Source: Shewanella aestuarii (GTDB taxonomy: Bacteria > Pseudomonadota > Gammaproteobacteria > Enterobacterales > Shewanellaceae). Taken from it: a DNA stretch of 64,000 nt. The translations under genes were made by a program, and so were the position numbers. Shown here piece after piece: positions 41,861 to 51,629 of this stretch (its first letter is position 1; each line of letters starts with the position of its first letter). The notes beneath the pieces were generated by a model. It had not been told where the DNA came from, did no database searches, and saw only the letters and a program-made list of their open reading frames with translations. The stretch lies in the NCBI RefSeq assembly GCF_011765625.1, contig NZ_CP050313.1, forward strand, positions 2,290,501 through 2,354,500, read 5' to 3'.

Positions 41861-42224
41861 TGATAGGCCTCATTAAAATTAGCAATTTCAGGCTAATAAT
41901 AATTTAATTTTATTAAAAATGGTAAGAATAATAACCAAGTTATGGAAGAGCAGATATGTGATGGAAACAAAACTACACAAATAGAAATATGGGCCAATAA
42001 GTTGGCTAAATAAAATACATCTCATAGGCGGAAACGTATAACAGATCATACCTTATATATAGGATTCAATAGCCACAGAATGTGCATCCGCTGAACAATT
42101 CATTTTTGGTCACAAATAATCCATTTCTCATATGGAAAGAGGCTTACATAGACACGGTTTTAACATAATGTCCATGTAAACCACTAAAAGCAAAGCAAAC
42201 AAGCCTAGTTAGTTAAAAATAAAT
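41861..42224. other. Gene-free stretch upstream of the LysR gene
   Basis: No convincing ORF, RNA or repeat was seen. It should hold the LysR promoter and the 3' flank of the amidohydrolase gene. Confidence 0.45.
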
Positions 42225-43874
42225 TTACGACTGATTAGGGGTAAAGACTCTTGGTTCAATTTCAATTTGATCTAAACGACCCTTTTCCAATATAGGAAAG
42301 CGAATTGGCTTACCAGGAAAGACCTTTTGAACCACAGAATCTTTTACCACAACGACTCCATTAACCAACACATAAGGCATGCCGGTAGTCGGGATTGCGC
42401 CTTTTCCTGGTTCATAAGTAGAGTTATCTCTAACGGTATCAGGATTAAACACGACGATATCCGCGTCCATACCTTCTTGCATACGTCCTTTAGTTTTAAA
42501 GTGAGGGATACCCGCCAATTCATCAAAATATTTAGCATGTAGGTAACTCATCTTTGAAATAGCTTCCATTAAAGACATATTTTTATCTTCACGCACCATA
42601 CGCAACACTTTGGCACGAGTTCCTGCACTGCGTGGGTGAACAGACTTGCCCTCATACGAGGAATCCCAAGGGTAGTATTCAAGGTTTTCATCTAAGATAG
42701 CCATACCATCAGAAACGATAACCACACCTGGCTGAGCGATCCATTTGGCGATATCTTCAGGTGGATTGTTATAAATCACAATCGCTCTGCCTGGGTCGTT
42801 TTTGCGAACGTCCTCATACATGGCTTTATCCCAGCGAGTGCCATCCAAGTTTGCAACATTTGAATAGGTGATCCCCATTTGAGCCATACTTGACTCGGTT
42901 AGAATATCAGTAGCTGCAATCGTTGAGCCCGCCGCATAAGGATAAACCTCACCCCATACCTTGGCACCTCGTTTTTCTCTTGCATCATTTATCATAGGAA
43001 TAGTGTATTCCCAATCCATGTTACTATTAAGGTGTGAAGCCATGAACGGTGCATCTAATACCATGGCATTAGCTAGCATTTCTTGGACCCCTAATTGCCC
43101 CTCTGTGGGCGGACGAATGCCAGCAAAGCGGACATGTCCATTGGTAACTCGGCCGTATTTAGCAGCTAACTCTTGATATTTATACAATTCGTATTGAGTA
43201 ACACCTGTTGTCATATAACCGACCGGGACCCCTACACCTAAAGCACCTTGACGAAGCCCTTCGTCAACATAGCTCATAATCTGGGTCATTTGCTCTTTGT
43301 TAGGTAATGTCGATGACCACCCCGGCTTTCGCCCTTCTTTTTGAGCTTTTGCCGCTGCAGCACCAACGGTATGAGCGAACAATCCACCCATATCATTTCC
43401 TAAAGCCGCTATTTCAGGCCCATCTAACACCGAAACTCGGGCTAGCGTTGCCAGCACTACCATTCCGTAGTTGCTCTGAGTTTTTCCTTCCGCATCGGCA
43501 TACCATTTAGCGATATCGCCAGCTCCCGATTCAAAATCCATCATGGTGGTTAAACCATCACGTAAATTCACTTTGCGACTAAATGGATCGGTTGCATGCT
43601 GATGTCCCTCAATAAAGCCTGGGGCAACAACATGATTTTTGGCATCAATTACCTGCTTACCTTTTATCTCATCCTTTGTAATAACAACAATTTTGCCATC
43701 TTTAACACCGACGTTACGTACGCCGTCAAAGTTAGTTTCAGGGTCCATCACCCTGCCATTGTTTATAACAACATCGTATGTTTCTGATACTGCAGAGAAC
43801 GATAAAGCAGTCCCTAACACTGCCATTAAACTGAGTGTGGTCAGCTTAATTTTAGTTTGAAATTTCATTTTCAT
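42225..43874 (-). CDS. Exported amidohydrolase (N-acyl-D-amino-acid deacylase type)
   Basis: A 549-residue protein with a signal peptide (cleavage near 'ALSFSAVS') and a metal-dependent amidohydrolase barrel. The metal motif is HxH in 'GFIEGHQHATDP', with later ligands likely in 'TNGHVRFAG', 'FMASHLNSNMD' and 'VIVSDGMAI'. The start follows AAGGGA. D-aminoacylases and N-acyl-D-glutamate deacylases have this layout; a periplasmic form could recycle D-amino-acid peptides. The exact substrate is not clear. A 30-copy heptamer array lies about 220 bases upstream. Confidence 0.87.
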   Translation of the reverse strand: MKMKFQTKIKLTTLSLMAVLGTALSFSAVSETYDVVINNGRVMDPETNFDGVRNVGVKDGKIVVITKDEIKGKQVIDAKNHVVAPGFIEGHQHATDPFSRKVNLRDGLTTMMDFESGAGDIAKWYADAEGKTQSNYGMVVLATLARVSVLDGPEIAALGNDMGGLFAHTVGAAAAKAQKEGRKPGWSSTLPNKEQMTQIMSYVDEGLRQGALGVGVPVGYMTTGVTQYELYKYQELAAKYGRVTNGHVRFAGIRPPTEGQLGVQEMLANAMVLDAPFMASHLNSNMDWEYTIPMINDAREKRGAKVWGEVYPYAAGSTIAATDILTESSMAQMGITYSNVANLDGTRWDKAMYEDVRKNDPGRAIVIYNNPPEDIAKWIAQPGVVIVSDGMAILDENLEYYPWDSSYEGKSVHPRSAGTRAKVLRMVREDKNMSLMEAISKMSYLHAKYFDELAGIPHFKTKGRMQEGMDADIVVFNPDTVRDNSTYEPGKGAIPTTGMPYVLVNGVVVVKDSVVQKVFPGKPIRFPILEKGRLDQIEIEPRVFTPNQS

Positions 43875-44090
43875 AATTAAATCCCTTAAATATATATTGC
43901 TAATAAATCAATAAATTAAAACATTTTTGACGTTGTAAAACTTCAGAACACCTTAAAAAACCATAACTAGCTGGTTGTTAAACATCATATTTTTGCCCAA
44001 TCACTTATGGATTATGACGTTAATTTCACTTCTGTTTATCGATTGCTTATTGTGGATTTCTAGAGCATAAATTATAGCCAGTCAAATATT

Positions 44091-44303
44091 AAATATGAAA
44101 TATGAAATATGAAATATGAAATATGAAATATGAAATATGAAATATGAAATATGAAATATGAAATATGAAATATGAAATATGAAATATGAAATATGAAATA
44201 TGAAATATGAAATATGAAATATGAAATATGAAATATGAAATATGAAATATGAAATATGAAATATGAAATATGAAATATGAAATATGAAATATGAAATATG
44301 AAA
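44091..44303. repeat. AAATATG heptanucleotide tandem array, 30 copies
   Basis: Thirty consecutive perfect AAATATG units plus three bases (213 bp). Flanking DNA (43875-44090 and 44304-44828) holds no recognisable gene. Reading frames through the array are repeat artefacts. Confidence 0.98.
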
Positions 44304-44828
44304 CGTAACAAAGTGAACTCATCATAATGCACGAGAGGCTGACCGAGAAAAATATCATACAAAACGTTAGAAACTTAATCACAATCCTACCGCTGGCCAT
44401 TACATAGGGCAGTTTTAACCACGGTAAAGTACCCAATTTCGATACCAAGGTATCCTTGGATGGCAGGATTGAGATCGCAGTTGAAGCGACACAAGGATAA
44501 TATGCTGACGACATATTTTCGATAGTGCTATTACATCAAGTATTAATTAAAAGCGAGTAATAGAAAAATGGATACTTGTAATCTCGATATAAACAAGATT
44601 TTTAACTAAACTAAATGTCTAAATAGGTCTTTCATGTAAATGTTAAACTTTAACTCCGCGGATGCGTTTGAATCTTGTATTATTTCAATCTAATGTGTTA
44701 GAAAATAGTTACTTATATTTTGTAGTTTTGATAGTATTTATCCCAAGACAAATTTATTCGTTAACTATCTGAAAATATGATTTTTTCAGAAGTAAATCCG
44801 ATACATTTTTATTTAAGGTGTTAGTAAA

Positions 44829-46463
44829 ATGATCAAAACCTTAGGTGTAACCCTCGCCAGCTTACTTGTTTGCAATGTCGCAATGGCTGAACAAAATGAA
44901 GAGCTGGTATTCAAAAGCGTTGCCAAAGATGTGAAGGTTTTTGAGCAATATGGTTTAAATGATGATATCCCTAAGCTGGGTATGAGCTCTATGAGCCAAG
45001 GTGAAAATCTTGTTGAGCATGCTTTTCGTTCAACTGAATATGAAGGTGAAGTTAAAACGTCTGAAATATTTTTGGTTCAAAGCACTGATACAAAGGGGAA
45101 TATTGATTTAAGAATTAAATACGACCCTTCTAAACTAGATGAAGATGAAGATGTTATTAGTCGCATTGAAGAAGTAACTAAAACTGAATATTTACTTCGA
45201 AAATATGCCGAAAGCATGGACAGATCCACCTTAAAAGTTGCTGAAAAAGCGAATGGTGAAGTCGAAATACGTTTTAACTACTCCAAATACCAGCTCCCCC
45301 AGAACATTGCCTACTTCCGTTTTATGCAGGTTGCACTAACGGCAAAAGAGGGTAAAGCGATCAAAATGGTGATATCTAACAGTCAGCCTTTTGTCCACAA
45401 TGATCTTAACGTTACCGATTTTAATCAAATCACTTACTTTGATTATTTAGATAACGGTAAAGTTTATATTAAGGAAAAAGTTGAGACTGTCACTGGCACT
45501 AAAAAACGTAAACCGATAACACTAAAAACAACGGTTAAAACCATTGCATTATATGATAACCAAAATGCTGTTGAAGTGATTGATGCGGACTTACTAGCTC
45601 AGGTATCAGACCCACGTATTCGTGAAGAAAAAGTGAATATTAATAGACCACTACCATTAATGGCTGATTTAGTGCGTCGACAAGGTATTGATGTACCACT
45701 CCCATATGGTTTCTCGGTAGCCATGCGCCGACAAGATATGGATGTACCTTTTACATCTTTTGACATTATGGGGATCAACCTAGATGAGTTTTTTGACCCT
45801 GCAACAACAACTGGCGTAGTAACAGCAGATAGTCTTAGCTTTCGAGCTGACGTTAACATTTTGCCCTTTTGGAACCTCTATGCCATATATGGCAAAATCA
45901 AAGTTGATGCATCAATAGCTGCTGATTACACTGGTAATATCCGCAATGTACTCATTGACAAATTAGGATCTGAATTCAAAGCTGATTTAGCCTGTGCGCT
46001 AGCAGAAAAAGCGGGCTTGCCTATTTGTTCACCAGCGGAATTTGATATTCCATTAGAACTTGATTACGACGTAGTGGGTGTGGGTACAACATTATCCGTA
46101 GGCTATCGTGAGTTTTTCGCCTCGGTTAACGCAACCTACTCGAGCACTAAATTACGTGGTCAAGATTGGGGAGACGGTATTATAACCGCGCAACCCATGC
46201 TTGGTTATCAATTCGTTGATTATCGCGCCCAAGTATTTGTAGGTGCTGAATATCAAGGCCTTAAAGCTAACATGACAGGTAATTTAGGTTATATTGATGA
46301 ATTAGAACGAGACTTTACCTTTGATGTAGGCGTAAAGTTAAATCAGTGGGCTTATCTTATTGGTTTTAACAAACAAATAGGCAAACACTACAATATCAGT
46401 GCTCTTTATAATAAAGGTGAAACCCGCAGCGCATACACACTGAATTTTGGGTATAGGTTCTAA
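44829..46463 (+). CDS. Predicted outer-membrane protein, unrecognised
   Basis: A 544-residue protein with a signal peptide (cleavage after 'NVAMA') and a C-terminus ending 'AYTLNFGYRF'. The terminal phenylalanine and alternating pattern are typical of outer-membrane beta-barrels. The N-terminal half (about residues 20-270) is mixed and charged; the C-terminal part from about residue 330 looks like barrel strands ('VGVGTTLSVGYREFFASVNA'). One pair of cysteines lies near residues 390-400. No family is recognised. It starts behind AAGGTG and has its own terminator. Confidence 0.75.
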   Translation: MIKTLGVTLASLLVCNVAMAEQNEELVFKSVAKDVKVFEQYGLNDDIPKLGMSSMSQGENLVEHAFRSTEYEGEVKTSEIFLVQSTDTKGNIDLRIKYDPSKLDEDEDVISRIEEVTKTEYLLRKYAESMDRSTLKVAEKANGEVEIRFNYSKYQLPQNIAYFRFMQVALTAKEGKAIKMVISNSQPFVHNDLNVTDFNQITYFDYLDNGKVYIKEKVETVTGTKKRKPITLKTTVKTIALYDNQNAVEVIDADLLAQVSDPRIREEKVNINRPLPLMADLVRRQGIDVPLPYGFSVAMRRQDMDVPFTSFDIMGINLDEFFDPATTTGVVTADSLSFRADVNILPFWNLYAIYGKIKVDASIAADYTGNIRNVLIDKLGSEFKADLACALAEKAGLPICSPAEFDIPLELDYDVVGVGTTLSVGYREFFASVNATYSSTKLRGQDWGDGIITAQPMLGYQFVDYRAQVFVGAEYQGLKANMTGNLGYIDELERDFTFDVGVKLNQWAYLIGFNKQIGKHYNISALYNKGETRSAYTLNFGYRF

Positions 46464-46537
46464 TTTAAGCAATACATCACAGCTTAAATATCAGAAGTTT
46501 ATCAAGCATTTTGGGTTAGATTTTTTAAACCCATAAT

Positions 46538-46573
46538 AAAAAAAGCTCAAGTTTTATGACTTGAGCTTTTTTT
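46538..46573. terminator. Bidirectional terminator
   Basis: AAAAAAGCTCAAGT / ACTTGAGCTTTTTT stem between the convergent outer-membrane and ybaB genes, with A and T runs serving both strands. Confidence 0.9.
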
Positions 46574-46642
46574 ATTTTTTGCCTCTATTGATACACTGTT
46601 AATTCAATATTATCGATAACAGTTATATCAGAATGAAGACGA

Positions 46643-46975
46643 TTAAAACGGCATTTTCATGCCTGGTGGTAATTGCATACCGCCTGTGACTTCCGCCATT
46701 TTAGCCTTTTGGTTTTCTTCAACTCGACGAGCAGCGTCATTGCATGCTGCAGCAATCAAGTCTTCTAACATCTCTTTATCTTCTTCCACCATTAGGCTAG
46801 GATCAATTTCTACACGACGTACATTGTGTGAACCTGTCATAGTCACTTTGACAAGACCTGCACCGGCTTCGCCAGTTAACTCCATGCGGGCAATCTCTTC
46901 CTGCATTTTAGCCATTTTGTCTTGCATCATTTGGGCTTGCTTCATCAAATTGCCCATACCACCTTTTCCAAACAT
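46643..46975 (-). CDS. ybaB: YbaB/EbfC family nucleoid-associated protein
   Basis: A 110-residue protein beginning '[18 protein letters not shown]' and ending in the proline/glycine-rich '[13 protein letters not shown]', typical of YbaB. It binds DNA as a dimer. It lies 173 bases downstream of dnaX, as in many gammaproteobacteria, but recR, the usual next gene, is absent here. Confidence 0.95.
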   Translation of the reverse strand: MFGKGGMGNLMKQAQMMQDKMAKMQEEIARMELTGEAGAGLVKVTMTGSHNVRRVEIDPSLMVEEDKEMLEDLIAAACNDAARRVEENQKAKMAEVTGGMQLPPGMKMPF

Positions 46976-47148
46976 AATTATTGTCTCTTTATCTAAGTGA
47001 TTAACTGTGTTGCTGTCGCCGAAATTGGCATAATCTTACTGAATTTAATTAAATTAGCAAATCCATAAACTAAATTTGCGAAACAGCTAACTGATTTGAT
47101 TTATATTGAAAACCTTTGTATTGATTACGTCATCTACATTCATATGGC

Positions 47149-50085
47149 TCAGTTTAGTCTTGCAGGAATTTGCTCGGCAACACCGGTGAGTTGCTCTGCA
47201 GGATAAACAACCGAATCTTGATCTAATTGAGCAGCTAAATGATTAATCATCCACTGAATATTGCTGTCAGTTAAAATAGATTGCTGCGCTTGTTGCAATA
47301 ATTCGCGATGGAAACGCTTACGTAATTCTAACGGAGTCTCCCGTGAAGGATTTTGGCCAATTTCAACCTCCACCTGAATATCAGTTCCAAGATAGTTAGA
47401 TAATGCATCTTGTAACTGTTCAATTGCAACTTCAGCACTGAGGTGCTTTTGATCAGGCTTTAGCAACAATTTGAGCGGACTTTCAATGGCTTCACATAAT
47501 GAATTAACGCCCAATTGCCTAACACGACCTCCTACTTTCACCTCAGCCATAATTTTATACCAATCTAAATCTAGCTGATTGCCAGTAATTTGATGGACTG
47601 TGGTGCTAAGGCTTGTCTGGGCACTAACTTCAAGCTGTTTATTCTCAATTGGTGCTGGTTGAACTGGAGCTAAATCGTTAACATGCGCAGTTTTAGACGA
47701 TGCTAATAAAGATTGAGCATCTTGTTCTTGCTGCTGAATTTCCGCTTCTGACGGAGCTTCCCATGGTGGTCTATCGTAAGATTCATTCTTAGTATTAACA
47801 GATTCATTTGGCTCAATATTAATTGGTTTAACCGTAGTGAATACGCTATCAGTTTGCAACGCTACACTGGCTGGCTCTTGCTCAATTATTGGTGTCGGTT
47901 GGAAAGCATCAACAGATAACAAATCATTCGTTAAAGGTGCTTTTAAATGATTTTCACTCGCCAATGGCCCTTGATTCGCCTGCTGCTTTAGTTGATCTGT
48001 AAGATCTTCTTTGGCTAGATCTGATGTTGATGGCTGTTGCTTTAACTCTGACTTTTGAGGCGCTAACGGTGACGAAGCCGTTTTATTAGAGCTTGGTTTA
48101 ATACTCGTTTCATCACCTGATTTGAGCGCATTCACATCTGCAAGTAACGCATTACGACTAGCGATTACCCTATCCAAAATATCATCTAATGGATCTTCAT
48201 CGCTTTGGTTATGCTCTGTCTTTACATCAGCTGAACTTGACTGTGGTATAACAGGCTGCTGACTCTCTGTTGCTACAATCGTATCGCTGCTTTCTTGCTG
48301 CGTATATGCAACATAATCGTCAAAATAATCTTGATTGTCTTGCTCATCATCAATAAATGATAAGCTCATCTCATTGTAATCTTGATAATCATTGTCTGCA
48401 CCTGAAGCGGATGCTGCAAATAGGGCTTCTGAAAGATTATCATTACCATGATGACTCTCATTATTTTGCGCTTTGCCCGAAGAACTCAACAAATCGACTT
48501 GATTTGCTAAACTGGCATTATCTGTGGACTTATCATTAAGCGCCATTTGAGCATTTTCGCTTGAATGAACATCAGGAACAGATGGCGCTTCGGCCACAGC
48601 TGAAGTTTGTTCAGGGCTATCATCTAATCTCGGCTCTGCTTGGTAACCTAAGCTTTGCGCTTGACTGAGTAAAATAGCCTGCTGAGCAACAAGTTCGCTG
48701 TTGTCATCATCGTTATTATCTTCAGTATGTTGGGCTACTCTTGTTTCAGTAGCATCATCTTGATTAACGATAAGATCTTGATTGGCGCTTAGCGCGTTCT
48801 CAATCGTATCGGTAGTATTAGCAACTGTATCTAGCGGATTGCCGTGGCTAACAGCCCTATCAACTATCGACTTTGGGCGAGTCTCAATGACCTCTTGCTT
48901 AGTTAAAGCGGTTGAGTGTTGAAGCGAGTTCTCAGCCGGAGATGATTCAATCTTGTCTAAATCAACTTTCGCAGGTGTTTGCGTGACCCAACGTTTGGTT
49001 TGTTTTTCTGGCACAAAAGCCACAGCACGTAATAACGCCATTTCAAGCCCTGACTTAGGATCTGGTGCAAAAGGCAAATCTTTACGGCCTGCTAGTAGCA
49101 TTTGGTAATAGAGTTGAACTTGCTCAGGCGCTAATTGCTGGGCAAAGGCTAAAATTTGTTCGCTATATAAGGAGGCTTGCGCTGCTGATGGCGCAAATTG
49201 TGTTAAGGTAATTTGGTGAAGCAATTCTAATAAACTGCGCAATACCTCTTGAGCATCAGCACCAAACGCTAATACCTTGGACACAGTTTGCATTAATGGT
49301 GCAATATCGGCGTCACATAATGCTTTTAATAGCGCAATAACCTGTTTTTCATCAATACTACCTAGCATTGATTGTACTTGCTGAAACATGACTTGCCCTG
49401 AGCCAAACGCAATCGCTTGATCCGTTAAACTTAGCGCATCCCGCATACTGCCATTAGCTGCTTTTGCTAATAACGTCAGTGCTTGTGGTTCATGGGGCAA
49501 TTGTTCTTGGGTTAATACAAAGTCTAATTGCTTAGCAATTTCATCTTGAGAAAGACTTTTTAAATTAAATTGCAGACAACGGGATAATACTGTGACAGGC
49601 AATTTTTGCGGATCTGTAGTCGCTAATAAAAATTTAACATGCTCAGGTGGCTCTTCAAGGGTTTTAAGTAATGCATTAAAACTGCTTCGAGAAAGCATAT
49701 GCACTTCATCAATGAGGTACACTTTATATCGACCACGAGATGGACGATATTGCACATTGTCGAGCAACTCACGAGTATCGTCTACCTTAGTGCGAGAAGC
49801 GGCATCGACTTCAATAAGGTCGACAAAACGCCCTTGAGCAATCTCTTCACAGCTTGAACATACCCCACAAGGATTTGCTGTAACACCTTGCTCACAGTTC
49901 AATCCTTTAGCAAATAAGCGAGCTAAACTGGTTTTACCCACACCACGAGTGCCAGTAAATAAATAAGCATGATGTAAACGTTGCTGACTTAATGCGTTTG
50001 TCAGTGCCAATAGCACATGCGACTGACCAACCATTTGCTCAAATTTGGCAGGGCGCCATTTGCGGGCTAACACCTGATAAGACAT
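47149..50085 (-). CDS. dnaX: DNA polymerase III subunit gamma/tau
   Basis: A 978-residue clamp-loader subunit. The ATG at 50085 follows GGGGAA and begins the conserved 'MSYQVLARKWRP'; the longer frame to 50151 is not needed. The AAA+ module occupies the first ~220 residues, with Walker A 'GTRGVGKTS', a zinc motif (CEQG...CGVCSSC), 'LIDEVHMLS' and 'LSRCLQF'. A long acidic, glutamine/serine-rich linker spans about residues 370-800. The C-terminal tau domain binds the polymerase. It is much longer than E. coli tau (643). No convincing A-AAA-AAG slippage site was seen near the gamma/tau boundary. Confidence 0.95.
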   Translation of the reverse strand: MSYQVLARKWRPAKFEQMVGQSHVLLALTNALSQQRLHHAYLFTGTRGVGKTSLARLFAKGLNCEQGVTANPCGVCSSCEEIAQGRFVDLIEVDAASRTKVDDTRELLDNVQYRPSRGRYKVYLIDEVHMLSRSSFNALLKTLEEPPEHVKFLLATTDPQKLPVTVLSRCLQFNLKSLSQDEIAKQLDFVLTQEQLPHEPQALTLLAKAANGSMRDALSLTDQAIAFGSGQVMFQQVQSMLGSIDEKQVIALLKALCDADIAPLMQTVSKVLAFGADAQEVLRSLLELLHQITLTQFAPSAAQASLYSEQILAFAQQLAPEQVQLYYQMLLAGRKDLPFAPDPKSGLEMALLRAVAFVPEKQTKRWVTQTPAKVDLDKIESSPAENSLQHSTALTKQEVIETRPKSIVDRAVSHGNPLDTVANTTDTIENALSANQDLIVNQDDATETRVAQHTEDNNDDDNSELVAQQAILLSQAQSLGYQAEPRLDDSPEQTSAVAEAPSVPDVHSSENAQMALNDKSTDNASLANQVDLLSSSGKAQNNESHHGNDNLSEALFAASASGADNDYQDYNEMSLSFIDDEQDNQDYFDDYVAYTQQESSDTIVATESQQPVIPQSSSADVKTEHNQSDEDPLDDILDRVIASRNALLADVNALKSGDETSIKPSSNKTASSPLAPQKSELKQQPSTSDLAKEDLTDQLKQQANQGPLASENHLKAPLTNDLLSVDAFQPTPIIEQEPASVALQTDSVFTTVKPINIEPNESVNTKNESYDRPPWEAPSEAEIQQQEQDAQSLLASSKTAHVNDLAPVQPAPIENKQLEVSAQTSLSTTVHQITGNQLDLDWYKIMAEVKVGGRVRQLGVNSLCEAIESPLKLLLKPDQKHLSAEVAIEQLQDALSNYLGTDIQVEVEIGQNPSRETPLELRKRFHRELLQQAQQSILTDSNIQWMINHLAAQLDQDSVVYPAEQLTGVAEQIPARLN

Positions 50086-50235
50086 GCAATTCCCCAAGCT
50101 AAAACTGTTCGGGAAGTGTTCCCGTTGATTAAATGAAACAATAGCATGCAATAAGTTTGCAGGCTATTGTTTGGCATTTATTAGCTGGCTTTATCAACAG
50201 TTTTATGAACTGCTGTTAGAAATTAATCCCGTTGA

Positions 50236-50784
50236 TTACTCGCCCTCAAACTCACATAAACTAAGGACTTCAATGCCCATAGCTTGTAAACGTTTTTCAC
50301 CGCCAATCTCAGGTAGATTAATGATAAAAGCCGCATGTTCAACCTGACCACCTAATTGACGAATTAACTTAACCGTTGCTTCAATCGTGCCACCTGTTGC
50401 CAATAAGTCATCAATCACTAACACTTTATCGTTAGCATTGATGGCATCAGTATGAATTTCTAAGGTGTCAGTACCATATTCTAAATCATAAGTTTGCGCG
50501 ATCGTTTCCCGTGGTAATTTACCCGGCTTACGCACAGGAACAAAACCAATGCCTAACTCAAGTGCCAAAGGGGCACCAAACAGAAAACCACGCGCTTCAG
50601 TACCGACTACCTTGGTAAAGCCTTTCGATTGGTATTGAGCCACTAATAAAGCAATAGTCGCTTTATAAGCGTCAGCATCTTCCAATAGACTGGTCACATC
50701 ACGAAACATAATGCCTGGTTTTGGATAGTCAGGAATGGTTTTAATGCTCTGCTTAATTAAAGCGAGACTGTCTTTATTCATCAT
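50236..50784 (-). CDS. apt: Adenine phosphoribosyltransferase
   Basis: A 182-residue purine salvage enzyme that makes AMP from adenine and PRPP. The PRPP loop '[13 protein letters not shown]' is at residues 121-133, and '[14 protein letters not shown]' is conserved. A second ATG one codon on is also possible. It lies upstream of dnaX, as is common. Confidence 0.96.
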   Translation of the reverse strand: MMNKDSLALIKQSIKTIPDYPKPGIMFRDVTSLLEDADAYKATIALLVAQYQSKGFTKVVGTEARGFLFGAPLALELGIGFVPVRKPGKLPRETIAQTYDLEYGTDTLEIHTDAINANDKVLVIDDLLATGGTIEATVKLIRQLGGQVEHAAFIINLPEIGGEKRLQAMGIEVLSLCEFEGE

Positions 50785-50818
50785 AATGAAAACTCTTTGA
50801 AAGTGAATACAATAAAAA

Positions 50819-50834
50819 AGTCCCGACAGGGACT
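50819..50834 (-). terminator. Terminator of ybaN
   Basis: AGTCCC / GGGACT hairpin with a four-base loop; the minus strand continues into TTTTTT. It lies between ybaN and apt. Confidence 0.75.
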
Positions 50835-50892
50835 CATTTCATTTGGAAAACGATCTTATGCCTGTTAGTCCATGCTTGCAACATTTACGACA

Positions 50893-51261
50893 TTATTCTG
50901 TTAACTCTGGGATCTGCCACAAATAAACTAATAATCCACACAGCATGCAAAACAACATGACTTTAACCCATAGTAAGGGAACCACCGCAATGCTGATAGC
51001 AAAGCTTAAAGTTGTCATTATCATCGCTCGGCGTTTTAAGGTTTTGTTAAGTGCCCTTTTGGTTTGCCAATCGGTCAATGCCTTGGCAAACCATGGATGT
51101 GTCATCAACCAATGGTGTAAACGATCACTAGAACGTGCAAAGCAATATGCTGCTAATAAAATAAACGGCACTGTTGGCAGTAATGGCACTACAATGCCAA
51201 TAATCCCAAGTAGTAAACTCGTTAAGCCAATAATTAAATAAACACCGCGTTTTAAAAGCAT
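50893..51261 (-). CDS. ybaN: YbaN family (DUF454) inner-membrane protein
   Basis: A 122-residue membrane protein with the DUF454 pattern 'GIVVPLLPTVPFILLAAYCF' and three hydrophobic segments. The ATG at 51261 follows GAGG; upstream ATGs in the same frame fall inside a terminator hairpin and are rejected. Function unknown. The ybaN-apt-dnaX-ybaB order is a conserved gammaproteobacterial block. Confidence 0.9.
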   Translation of the reverse strand: MLLKRGVYLIIGLTSLLLGIIGIVVPLLPTVPFILLAAYCFARSSDRLHHWLMTHPWFAKALTDWQTKRALNKTLKRRAMIMTTLSFAISIAVVPLLWVKVMLFCMLCGLLVYLWQIPELTE

Positions 51262-51276
51262 CAAAACCTCAAAAGA

Positions 51277-51299
51277 AAAACCACTCATATGAGTGGCTT
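51277..51299 (-). terminator. Terminator of the 39-codon gene
   Basis: The perfect palindrome CCACTCATATGAGTGG with flanking AAAGC/TTTTT is followed on the minus strand by TTTTTCTTTT. It closes the small gene at 51335 and separates it from ybaN. Confidence 0.82.
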
Positions 51300-51334
51300 T
51301 ATGCACTTAGCGCTAGTTTATCTTAAAAATACAT

Positions 51335-51454
51335 TTAAATTAAGCCGGCAAATTTTAACCAAGTAAGGCTTGCTGGAAGCGTTGGAATAAGTAAAACACA
51401 AATAAAACCAATTAAATAAAAAACATTGAATGGATCTTTAAACGGCTCGCTCAT
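51335..51454 (-). CDS. 39-residue membrane microprotein
   Basis: A short ORF starting at ATG 51454, seven bases after AGGAAG. The translation begins MSEPFKDPFNVFYL and ends in TWLKFAGLI, with one hydrophobic segment from about residue 12 to 30. A perfect CRP box lies about 80 bases upstream and a strong terminator about 35 bases downstream, so it forms a complete transcription unit. No known small protein is recognised; nearby genes give no partner. Start, ribosome site, terminator and regulatory site together support it as real. Confidence 0.68.
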   Translation of the reverse strand: MSEPFKDPFNVFYLIGFICVLLIPTLPASLTWLKFAGLI

Positions 51455-51534
51455 AATACTTCCTAGGGCAATTAGACTTGTAAGAATCAATTTGTGCACT
51501 CGTTAACATGGCAACGCTAATCAAATGCGCCACA

Positions 51535-51550
51535 TGTGAACCAGATCACA
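51535..51550 (-). promoter_or_regulatory. CRP binding site
   Basis: TGTGA-ACCAGA-TCACA matches the full CRP consensus core on both arms, with matching outer bases (ACA...T). It lies downstream of the DUF2063 gene and 80-95 bases upstream of the 39-codon gene, the only gene it could serve. In Shewanella, CRP also controls anaerobic respiration. Confidence 0.8.
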
Positions 51551-51629
51551 TCGCGCGCATTCTACTTTGTTCGTTTTAGAATAAAAACCCTAAATATTTT
51601 AAGGGAATATCATTTTTGGTTTTCGTTGA

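Noticed and set aside
44091..44303. Possible CRISPR array
   Set aside because: A 7-bp unit with no spacers and no cas genes; it is a simple tandem repeat.
44408..44500. Short plus-strand stretch ending in DGRIEIAVEATQG, like the tail of a RidA-type protein
   Set aside because: Only about 30 open codons, stops just upstream, no start or ribosome site; too little to call a gene remnant.
44072..44514. Minus-strand ORFs of repeated ISYFIFH-type peptides
   Set aside because: They are translations of the AAATATG tandem array, without a ribosome site or family match.
49550..49580. dnaX ribosomal slippage site at an A-rich stretch
   Set aside because: The heptamer is not in the needed phase and lies near residue 180, far from the gamma/tau boundary.
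51262..51306. Longer ybaN start
   Set aside because: The upstream ATGs lie within the terminator of the small gene; the ATG at 51261 has a GAGG site.
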